A stretch of 64,000 bases of DNA from Chrysomallon squamiferum (taxonomy: Eukaryota; Mollusca; Gastropoda; Neomphalida; Peltospiridae), in contig CM022665.1 of the NCBI GenBank assembly GCA_012295275.1, positions 34,156,022 through 34,220,021 on the forward strand, read 5' to 3'. Below, piece after piece: positions 1-12,300 of this stretch (its first letter is position 1; the number at the start of each line of letters is the position of its first letter). The position numbers and the translations under genes were made by a program. The notes beneath the pieces were generated by a model. That model was given only the letters and a program-made list of their open reading frames with translations. It ran no database searches and was not told where the DNA came from.

Positions 1-329
1 GCTTCATATATATCAGTAGATAAACTGCATTAATTTATAAAGTTGGATGTAAAACTAAAATATTCTCATGCCTAAAGTACAAATGAAATTAAAGTCATTA
101 ACAAGGGTGGAATAAAAATTCTCAAGACCGTTTCAAGTCCACTGTTCTAACAAAATGTTGGTATGTTGTGGATTCTCTTCACCACACTGATGACAGAAAC
201 TCGACACACCATGATTATCTCCCCTCTCATACTTGTCTTACCAACATTTGAAGGTCAGCAATACTAGACTTGAAAGGGTGAAAATTTAAAAGTTGTAGAA
301 GACATAAAATGCAATTAGCATCATCTTAC
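1..329. other. EEF1G last-intron sequence
   Basis: This is downstream of the donor that closes the last readable EEF1G exon. I see no homologue of the missing C-terminal part of eEF1G on the minus strand here, so it is probably intron. No other feature was recognised. Confidence 0.5.
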
Positions 330-3300
330 TGTGAAAGCTAGTTCATGTCCTCTCCAAAACCAGACACCACTGATGGAAACCGTGTGATCTTCACCGTACA
401 GGCACATAACACCAAATGCATTTTTACGAAGCTTTTCTAATCGTTGCATTAATCCTGTTTAAATACAAAAGTAACAATAAAAAATATATGAATTAACATA
501 AAAAACTTCTGAAACAAAAAGAATTTTGTTCAGTAATTATTAAAATGAGGAATTTGTTGTAAATGACCAAAGTTGAAAATAAAAATTCATGAGAAGAACA
601 GTAACAGAAAAAAAAGACAACAGTGATGCTGTTTCAACTTATAAGATGAAAACCAAAAAAAACTATACATTTCCTTTTTACCATCTACAAGATTGCTGCA
701 CATGAATTTCTTCTTTTTTGACAGATCTTCTGTGTATTCACAGTACCAAATAGACCAGTTTTCTTTATCAAATTTTTCCCAGAAGTATGGCAAGGCAACC
801 TTGACAATGTCATTGTTTGAATATGTTCTTTTGAATTCATCTAAATTGAAATTCCTGGAAGAAAATAAGTATATTAATATCTATACAATTTTTATCCACC
901 CCCCACCCCACTCCACCCCAATTTCGTAAAACCCAATATCCACTTAAATTACCTTTATCAGTGTTTTCTAATTCAGTTGTAACAGGGACCAACAAATGTT
1001 TTTAACCACAGACAACTAGGCATATACCAATCAAATTAATAATAACAATTAAGCAGATGTGCAGTTTCCAAGTACATTAGCCATCTTTCATCTTAGGTTT
1101 CGTGGCATCATTACTTTTCATGCAATAGGCACATAGGCACCATTTCATTAGTAAACGAAGGTACGAATCCAAATTTCACGTACTCTTGTGAAAACTGTCT
1201 TCACTTCTTAGCATTAGCGAGTGCTACTGTGCTTACTAGAAATATGGCAAATTTGGACTGTAAATGCATGGCTATCAGTTTACTGGCACCACTCTGATAG
1301 TTATGGGTGTTGAGTATCCACTGGCTGTCTCTGGGCAGGTTGGTGCCATCAGACAATTTAGCATTGCCACAACACAAATTTTCATTACATACTTGAAAAT
1401 AAAGCCAAGGCCAAGCTAAAATGTTTTAAAATGTTACAATAATATACTGCTAATGAGGAATAATATAGTTAAGGGTCATTCCATGTCAAATCACCCCCAA
1501 TTTTTTTTTTCTAAACCTGACTGCCTCAGATTTTTATGAAACTTGGTATATGTGTTGATTGGGATCCCACAGCACCAAATCCAGGTCAGCTGGACCAGTG
1601 GTGTGGGAAATTTTCACCCAAGATTGGTGTGACCCCCAACCTTTGAACCCTCATATATCTCAGGAACTACTGGGCCAGTCTTCATAAAGTTGGAAAGGCA
1701 ACATGATGAGGATTCCAAATATGAGCATGGAGACTTCTTCATTCATTTCATGCAACCTCATGAACCTTCTAAGTTATTTCACTGGATTGCCTTTCCAACA
1801 ATACCAATTTTATGAAGATTGGCCCAGTAGTTGAGATATGAGGGTTCAAAGATTGGTGGACACACCCATTTTGGGTGAAAATCTCAAAATTCAGGGGGCT
1901 GTATCTCCCACATCACTGATCTGATTGGCCTAAAATTTCAGATTTGGTGCTGTGGGATCCCAGTAATCAAGTATACCAAGTTTGATAAAAATCTGAGACG
2001 GTCAAGTTTAACTCATTGGATGATTGACACAGAATGACCCTTAACAACTTTATCAAGTATAAAAAAACAGAGCACAGAACTAAAGAACATTTAATTTGAT
2101 TTATATGAAAACATGTATTACAACAGTTATTAAATTTTACTTAAGTTCAAAAACAATAAATAAACAGACAAATAAAAAATACATATATTAAAAATGAGTA
2201 AACGAAGTTATATTTTTATTTCTTATGTGAATGTCAACATTTAACCCCAAAAGTGCAATCAGCTCCTTTTTAACTCCCAGGCATTTATCAACACCTTGAA
2301 TAGTCCCATCAACCACTCTGGAAACTCACAAATTAGAAGTTGAAGAAACAGCTGTAATAAAGTTAACGTACCCTTTTGGAAAAGCTGCAAAAGGATCTTT
2401 AGATTCCTTTTCTTTGGGAACCTCATCCTCTTCTTCATCTTCCTGTAAAAATATTCAGAAATATTTTGGGTGTAAACTTCTGCAGGACAGTCTTCACAGT
2501 TCTTAGTTTGTTTTTAATATGTTTAAAATTATTATTCTTATCATCATCATCATTATTATTATTTTTTTTTTTTTTTTTTTTTTTTAGAGTAAAGTACTTT
2601 CCATAGCTGGGGGAAAAAAAAAGAAAACAACTGCCTCCCATTTCTGTGCATTTTTATTTTTCCCCTTATATGTAATTTCAGTCTAAATATTTAAATTAAA
2701 CATCTCAACTACATAAAGGGAGGCATTATGGTGGGATATGAGTCAACTATTTTTTTATTTTTTATTAATTAGAAGTCACCTGAAAGGTACATTTAATATT
2801 TATTTTAACATTACATTAACTATTGATATTTTAAATGTTTATTGTTTGAAGCAACAAACTCTAAAACAGGATATTTTTTCACCTTAGGTTTTGGCTGTTT
2901 TGGTTTATCTTCTTTCTTTGAGACATCTTTCTTAGGAGTCTTCTCCTTTCCAGCATCTTTCTTCTGACCATGTAGTTCAGCATACTTTTTAGCTGAAAAT
3001 GTAACTGACACTATTTTTTTTAAAGAACAAAGGAAGAAGTTACAGGTATTAAATGTTTTTTTTATTAATTAGTCACATAATATGACCCAGTGGGTACTGT
3101 GATGAAACCTCATTAGTGCCTCTTTGCCAGACTTGTATTTATCATAGTTTTGTATTCCATCTAGTGAATTATGTAATATTCACAAAACACTTCTTTTTTA
3201 TGCTCTTTTAAAGCAGAATGACTACTACATTTTATTTTAAATACAGTATTATAGTATTATTTATTTAGCTGTAGTGCATAATGGTTATAAATTCATATTT

Positions 3301-6300
3301 TTGCAGTTCCTAAATATTTAGCTAATTAATGTCAGAAAATGGGGTCATTACACAAAAACAAAAAGCAGTGTATGCAGACATCCATGAACTGTTTAGAAGC
3401 TGTATTATATAATTAGGGTAAGTTCCATTATTTTATAAACTAAGAAACACTGGGATTAACAAACTCAAAACTGGCATTTAAGCAGCAAAATAAATTCAGA
3501 AAGGTTGTCATACAGAGGTGTTACATGAATACCTGTGCAATCTATAAATATTTGGCATGCTTTTTAAACGAGATCTTTTGATCGGTGTGCTGTTTTGCGA
3601 CACAGTGTCTGAGGGACATGTACTCAAGAAAGGATCATTCAGGCAATGGTAATTATGGTTTAATTTTTTTTTTATGTAACATACCTGTTGACTGATAGAA
3701 GATAGCTAAATATATTTCCGTTGGATATTTTATTGTTATTCTGTGGTACATACTTGCACTTGAAAACTAAGTAACAAACTAAGATAACTTATTTTAGTAA
3801 CTAAAAGATTTGTTAGAAAGTTAAAGTAAGCAGCTGGGGGTAACTAGTTTATTATTAATCAATGCTATTTTAATCATTTAAATTGTATGATTAAATTGTA
3901 TGTTACCATTGATGGTTAATTTATGTAAAATATAAAACAGTTACCCATATTCAGTTCTTGTTTGTGTTATTATTCTCTAGTGGATACAGAATATTCTCAG
4001 ATCTCATTAACACCTTGTCACATGACGATATTATAGTCTGCTACCCTTTGGTCAGACTAGTCACTGTGACAGGTACCAAAATGTACTGCTGTTCCTCATA
4101 TGAATCAAATGCTCTAACAACTATGCTAGAGATGCTCTGGAATTTAGTGATTTACAGACAATAATGGTATAAATATTACCGTTTCTAGTATTTTGTCAAA
4201 GACACAAAAACCAATACAAAAAATTAGACAAAATTCTTAAGCAAAAAGTGACTTACAATCAAACTGAGCCATCTTTGTACACAGCTGAAAGTTTCCTATA
4301 ACAGCTTTAAACTGTTTTTGGTTAACCAAGGTTGTAAACCATCTGTTGACATTCTGGAACTGCTTACGAAATTCTGCATCCAGAACCTAAGAAATTGTAA
4401 TTAAAGTAGCATGTGTCATTTTCTGAAAAAATATTACCTAATAATTTCAAATGAAGTATCAATTAGGCTACCGAAAATTTCTCTGTGAACCAGCTAACCA
4501 TTATTTCTTAAAAATAAACATTGCCATAAAAGTAAAATGTCCTATCCTCTTTGACACAGCTCTTGGGTAACATTCTCCAAAATAATTTCCATTAATATGG
4601 AAATGTTCTTATTACAAGAATTATTTATTTAAAGTTATTCCACTCCCATCAACTGGTGTAGCAGAGGTTGTTTTGATCATCTTTTGCTGAACATTGAATA
4701 TGATGTATTAGATTACGTATTTAATAAATACTTACATGCTGATATAGCAGCAGTAAACAGCAGGCAAGGCTGATATCAGCCTGTGACACACGTTCTCCAA
4801 CTAGATAAGTTCTTGTTAGGAGATGGTCATTTAGAACAGCTAAAACCTTCTTAATCTGTTCCTTTGCTTTTTCAGTTTCCTGAATAAATAGAACATTTAG
4901 TAAATTTATAAAATAATGGCCAATTTCACTGAAAAAAGTTTTTCTGTACAACACTTACTGAGCTGATCAAAAGATACTTCAGAATCTAATGATCCAAGTT
5001 AGCCAATTAATATTTCTCCATCTGTTACATGACTGCCATTTTCAGACAAGCATGCCTTTGTTGGAGATAAAAACAAAACAACAAAACATTGGGTTTCCCC
5101 TCATCAGCTTCACTTAAAGTTGTGGAAATGAAAAAGTAACATGCATGGTTACCAGTTTTAATGGAAAATTCCAATTTCAATAAAAATGTGTTGGTTTTAA
5201 AATTCTTTTTAACTCCTTTATATAACCTGATTGTTTAGTGCTGAGCAAAACTGTTCATTTCAATCATGACCAGCACAACTGCCCTGCTGAAAGGATTGGC
5301 AGTAAACTTGACTGTCATTAGAGTGCTAGCCACAAGAGTAAATTACACAATATATATATATATATATATATATATAGTAACTATCTAAAAAAAAAAATTT
5401 AATTAATGGGTGGTGATTTTGGAAGAATTTAAAAAACAAAACAAACAAGTGTCAACGTTTCCCTAAAACTTCTCAGATATCACAATGCTCTTTGTTCATA
5501 ACACTTGTAACATCTCCATCTGGCTTAATAAGAATCAGCTGGCTGTGTCATCATTAACCCACGTGGATTTACCGGTATTCCCCACTACTTTTTATGAAAA
5601 TGGCAACTCTCATCAAGATCTGATTAACTTCAGTACTCACAATGTGAATGGAATTTATGAAAAAGAAAAACAATATTACTTGATAAAATCTGATTTTATT
5701 AGAAATATATTAATACATTTTTATTTGATCAATGATGACAAGATAATTGCTACATTTTATTCTACAGGTGTACTGCTCTTGGAAAACTGGAACCTTTGCT
5801 TAAATTTGCTGGGCTACTGCTAAGGTCAAGCCATGAACAGAGATTTTAAGGAAACAGATCTCTTTGTGACAGGAAAAGTTTACACTGCTTTCTATGTAAT
5901 ATTTAATCCAGCCTATGCAGCAATGCAAGCATTAATAGCAATATGTGTAGTGATCTCACACAAACAGGATCTTCTGTGCTGCTTGCTGTACAGAGAATGT
6001 CACTTATTTCTGGAAATGACAATCTGATTAATTTTGTACTTGTATGTATCTAATGCATTTTAACCATTCAAACTATCATTTTAATCATTCAAGACTGCCA
6101 AGCTTATTTCATATATTAGCAATATTTTATAGAAAAATGTTACAGTGCACAACAGCAAGAATTCATAATGCTTTTCCTTAATAATAAACAAGAAATAAAA
6201 TTATTTAGGAATAGTTTTATAACTAAATTGCTATTATTAATTAAGTAAATTTTATTTTCACTTTTTTCCACTGATATACAACTGCAACATCAAAAGTTGT

Positions 6301-9300
6301 TAATACAGAGGATTCAGCAACTTTTTATGAATTTCCCTGACCAATACAATATGCAGATTTCCTGAAACAGACTGTCAATCTAATGAAACGTTTCAAATCT
6401 CCAATAAGATGCTATATATGCATGGTTAGAAGAGTGGTCAACAGGAAATAATGCATGCACAAATTATTCATACGCCAGTACCAGACATCTATGAACAATT
6501 TAAACAGAATCAAATGGAATTACCCATCAAACTGCAGACATTGCAACAATACAGCTGAAACTTAACACATCCTCATATGCAGTCCCATAACAACACAGAA
6601 AACAACTATCTACACCATCAATACTCTATATAGGATACGGTGGGACATTCCTGGCTTACAGCAACTATACTGTTCTGTCCAGGCTTCTGGAACTTTGTTG
6701 ATATAAATACAACCTTCCTATCTCCAAACGATGTAACTAATCAGCCATTTACACATGGAGTATAGCGGTCATGAAAGTAGTCAAAACAATTTTTTTTTTT
6801 TAAAGTGCATTTTGAGGTTTCAAATACGAGTTATTTTTTTAGTTCTTTAGACATAAGGTTAGTGATAACTTATTATAGGTAAATATAAAATCAATTATTA
6901 AGTTCAGCAGAAGAAAACCGATTAATATGTGGTAATTAGGCAAGGAGTGTGTGTGTTTTATTTAACTCCACCACATAGGCAATTCTGGCCCTGATATAGT
7001 CCATTCTGAATTTTATTTAAGTTTTTTGAAACAACTGAATGTCCACAGTCCATCTTTTGGGACATGTCATCAAACTTCAAATAAAATGAAGAGGATGAGG
7101 TATGCCAAGGGACTGACAGATGACGAATGCGTCACAAGGTATGAAGAAGTGTTGTCAGAGAACAGGAAGATGGAGGAAGAAAAGGTAGAGAGAGCCAAGG
7201 TGAGAGGTAAAAAAATAATAACCAGAAGAAGATACCAAAGGTAAAACGGCAGCTCAATTTGAATGTTACAGCAGAACCGGTGGATGCAGTCAAAGAAAAT
7301 GTTGGCGGTGACGAGCCTGAACCAGAAAGACAGAAATGTAGTAAATACACAAGAAAAATGTGAACTCTGTAGCAGAGTTGATGGTGGCATAATCATAGGA
7401 TGTGATGGGTACCCAAACTGGTATTGTCTTGATCCTTGCGCAAACCTCGAAATCCTAGCTGTTGCAGACTATTATATTCTTGTGTGATATTTGTCAAGGA
7501 GTTTAGTTTATTAAGTTTTGAATCTTGTCTTGTATAATGATTAGGACTAATTTGAGGACTGAAATACATCATGGTAGTAGGGGCAAGATTTACCCTCGAA
7601 AACTCTTTTTAACCTGATTCCCATTTCAAAAGTATAAGCACTATGCATGTAGTTTTTGTGTGTTTTGAAGCTATAGGTGAGGTTGAATGGAAAATGGGGC
7701 CAGATTTACCCCACCTTATCCTAACTGTATGCGACACCACACAAAAACTCTGACAAACAAGTTGTTTCTTCAGCCTGGCATCCTAAGCCTGACTGGGATA
7801 AATAAAGAAAACAAACCATTTCAAATAAAAGTCCTTGTCTGAAACATCTAACAGTACTTTGTAATTAATAAATTTGCAACAAAGGTTAACCAAAACAGTG
7901 AAACAGAATGGGTGCACTTGTGAAATACCATTTTATTATTTTGCTTACAACTCACTGAAACAAGGTCTGATGTATTTCATCTGCTTTATTAAATTTTCAT
8001 GACAGTCTCAACTGATTTCTTAGGTCTATTTTTTTTTTTCAGATCTTAGTCCATTTCTGGAATTCTACCAGTGGCAACAGTGATAATTTAAGTGTTTGAA
8101 AACTGCTTTTCACCAGTTAACAGATGTAACTGGTTGCAAAATATCAATTTAATGTATCTCCACTTCTTACACGATAGCCATTTTAGACCAGCATGCCTTT
8201 TGATGGAGAAATTAATTCTTTAGTAAAACATTTTAGCCAAAAAGAACAATTTATACATTTCTTGTGCTACTCCAATTAAATTTTTTTAACTGATCCTTTT
8301 TTCAAAACAATAACCAAGTACATAAATATGAGAAATATTTACAAATGCTCCAGCAGCATACAAATAGGTACTGGATGCCTAGCCGATATAATTGGTTGAA
8401 GCTGTTAAAAGTTCAGATTTTGTCCATTTTCCTCCACTCCCAAATCCCTTCTATAAACCTACCATAAAAAACAAATACAAGTAACTAAAGATCTTTATGT
8501 GCTCTTTTAAATGGTGGTGTTGTTCTTGTTGTATGTTAAATCAGTTCTTTGTACAGAGTGTTAAACGCGGTGGGGGTAAACACACTTCGGCGCCCATGAT
8601 CCTAAAATAGGGTTGCTCCACAAACACCTGGCTTGTTTTTGCCAAAATGGGTACAATGTTATTTTTAGCACAGCTAGGAGGGTCAAAGTTCAATCTTTCT
8701 AACAGTGCATGTCGTCACTGGCAATGGCTTTTATCAAAAGGTGTGTCCAAAAATATACTTTTTCATGCCTTCAAACCTATTTTGAAAAAAACTGGCTGAA
8801 AATAAAACCTATGTTCATGGGATCAAATGAAAGATCATTCAATTACCTTTCAAACAATGAGAGACACTACGGTGTGTCTTTTTTGGTGGAAAGAACCTCC
8901 ATGTTTGAAAGTAGTACGTGCTTGGCAAAATCGCCATTATGTTACATTTTTTACAGAATAAAATCGCCATAGATTTTATGTACAGCTAGAAAGGTCTGGC
9001 ACTGTTTAAAATGGTTACATTTATATGTCGTTTATATTTTTAATTAACTTGTTGGTTGTTATTTTTTCTTCAGTGTTCCTACTTTTAGCGCATACATTAT
9101 AGCATGTGCATAGCGAAATCGCATTGTGAAATAAACGAATTAACATTGTTTTGCCGAATACTATCTTCAGTTTAAAACCACTGATTATTTTGCATTCAAA
9201 ATTCTTGCGATAAACATCGAATTAAGAATCGTATACATAAACTATACAACATAATAGAACAAAGTATTCAGAGGTATTGATGGAATGCTGAATAAAAATC

Positions 9301-12300
9301 TATTTTAAAAATGTTTTGCTTATTGATAAGCTCTATCAGAGAAAATTTCAAGAATGGTCAGATGATAGGTAACTTTTGTTTGCTGTCAAATTACAGCAAG
9401 TACAAAGCTAAGAAAATTCATTTATGTTTGGTTCAAATGAGACTTAACACCTGTGTCTTTAATTGCCTCTAGTCTCACGATTACATACTTTTTATTGTCC
9501 CTGATTAATAACTGCAACACTTTTCCGGAGTTGACTCCAAGGATTAGCTGAGTTTATGTATTGCAAAGGATTATGGTTAAACATCAAATGCTTGTAGACC
9601 TTTTAAGTAACATTTATATATATGTATGATATATACACATCAAAGTATCTGAACTTATTACTACAAATTATTTAATAGAGTGAAAACTGAAGCTGCTTAT
9701 GTAAATAAAGTTGTAAATAAAGCTGTTCTATAAAAATTGAAAAGGTAATTTTTTATTTTTATGGGCTTGGCAATTTTGTTTTGATGTTTTTTGTTACAAA
9801 TGTTAAATTCATGTATGTCATCTGAAAGATCTTGATAAATTGTTCACAACACAGGTTGAATTTGTCAAATAAGACAAAAACTGAAACCACAGTGTCTATT
9901 CACACTTTTAGTCATTCTGCCACATGTTATTTTGACGATTTTTGGCAAGTTTAGCATGTTATTGTGAACACACATAAAAACATACAGGTCTGAAACAAAT
10001 TGAGCTCATTTAACGAGTTGGTCCCAGCACTCTTGTCGATTTTAAGTCTTTTGTATCAGTTATTTTTCAAACTACTGTTGGCCAAAGTTGCCCTTTCTGC
10101 TAATTAGCCAAAATAGGGCTAAAAAACAACCAAATACCTGTTGTACCTATTTGCATGTATTTTCTTGACTGCTGGAGATTGAAAACACACAAAAAATTAT
10201 GACTTTCTTTTTGCTATGTGATATTTTTTTTTGCATATTATATGAAACTGAAGTCAGAAAAAGTTTGCCTGCTGGTACCTAATACAAATATAAATTATAC
10301 CTAATCAGAGTCTTAAACTTTTGAACAATCTAATGACTGTCTTTACCTTTCTAGGCAAACTAACAATATTCTTACTCTAAATAACAATGAAAGTTTACCT
10401 GTTAATGATTATGCATTTTCTATTATCATATCACCTATTTATAATATTACTTTGCAAGAATGTATGACACTGGCATACAACTTGCAAGTATTCAGGCCAT
10501 TGGCAACACACTCCAATGACTAATTTCATCAAGTTCATTTATATCCTCATCCTACATGTTGTGCCATTTATCAGACAAGCATGTCTTAGAATGGAGAATT
10601 TGACCTGTTTTTAAAAATGATAAAGAAAAATATGTTATATACCTGTTTGTTGTATTGAATCACGCCAAGGCATGGGAAAACCCAAGTGCAAGCCGATGGA
10701 ATAATTTCATTGTCTCCAAAACTGATCCACTGCTGGATTTTAGCAGCATCTTTTGGATTACTTCCTGACAATTGCGAATTTCCCACTGGAGAGAGAGAAA
10801 AAAATAAAAAATAAAAGCCGACTTGGTAAGTAGGTGGTTAGACAAATTTGAATTTAAATATAATTTAAAATTCTTTATCTACACATGTAATGGTTTAAAA
10901 TTATAAAAGCAGCATTTTTCAAATTGGTGACATTCGTTGTTTTTTTTTCAGAGCAAGAAAGAAAAAATTACACTACAAGCTTAAGCAAAAACAATTGATA
11001 ATTGGCTTATTTGTTATTTGTTACTAACCATAATGAGCTATTGCATTGCTTTCAAAAAGGCAGAAACCATCTCCTGATTCAAAGGCTGGAACCTAAACAA
11101 AATGAAAGATAACTACAAATCTAAACTTGAAAAATCAGATAATAGAAAATTGGTTACTTAAACAATTGTATTGGTGAATATTCATTTAATAAAAATAAAA
11201 AAGGAAAACCAAAACTATTTCTTCAATAAATAATTTTCTGTTGTGCATTTATAGTGCTGCATTTAATTTAACTATTAATTTTATTATCACTGACAACATT
11301 ACACACTGGATATTATAGGTATCTGGATGTAATCGCCATATGTTGCAGCTATTTCGCATTAACGGGCTGTTCCACTTCACCCTCTCTCACTTGAGGATGT
11401 GCATTGTTTGCTCGCTTTTATTGTGTTACTTCTGGGGGATTCTAGTATAAAATCAACAAGCATTCTGTTTTTAATATTTTGATTTGGTCAAGTTTTTCTG
11501 TTTTTAAAAATTACAAATGTTCAACACACTATCAAGCAGTTGCAAGTATGCTGTTAACCTTACAACTTGAAACATGGTCAGTTCAGCAAAGTGTCATGGC
11601 AGACCAATTGTCCTGCTTAATGACTTGTATTTGAGAAAGAATTATTTGGACTTATTTATCTTACACAAGAATGATGGAAAAAGATGTCCTTATGTTATAC
11701 CGGCAATTTTTCATCCACAATTGTATCAATGTCTTCGGATTTTAAAATAATATGCTTGTTTGAAAGCGAAACATGGCTGTCAGGTTACCATTTGTGTTTA
11801 TTAAACTTACTGAAAATGATATTCCTGGCACTCTTAAGACAATTATTTTGTTTGCAAAATTCTAACAATAAATGGCAAATTAAACAATGAATCTAAGAAA
11901 CTTTGCTCAAATGCTGAATTAAAAATAAACAACTTTTTTTTTTTAATATCAGTAATTGATTTTTAAAACAGTTTATTCAGGTTAAAGTGCTGATTAGCTC
12001 TATCAGAGAAAACACCAATAATGTTCTGATGATAAGTAACTTTCGTTTGCAGTCAAATCACAGCAAGTACAAAGCCAAGAAAAATCTTTATGTTTCTGTT
12101 TCAAATATCCACCTTTTAAAATTTAATTCACTGAAGGGAAAAATGGAAAATCTACCACTTTAATCTCAGACAATGAACAACTGTGGAAAACTGGCAATTC
12201 ATTTTTGCTGAAACTTCTTTTTTTGCCAAGTTTTTTTTTATGACAAATGGTCTAAAAATGCAAGTGGCGAGTTATTTTACAATACACAGGCACTGTTTTA

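Noticed and set aside
693-929. 78-codon plus-strand frame
   Set aside because: It is antisense to EEF1G exon 9 and continues into the intron; a shadow of the real exon.
5485-5823. 112-codon open frame (+) in an EEF1G intron
   Set aside because: No domain, no splice or promoter signals, and a composition like the surrounding AT-rich intron; chance opening is likely.
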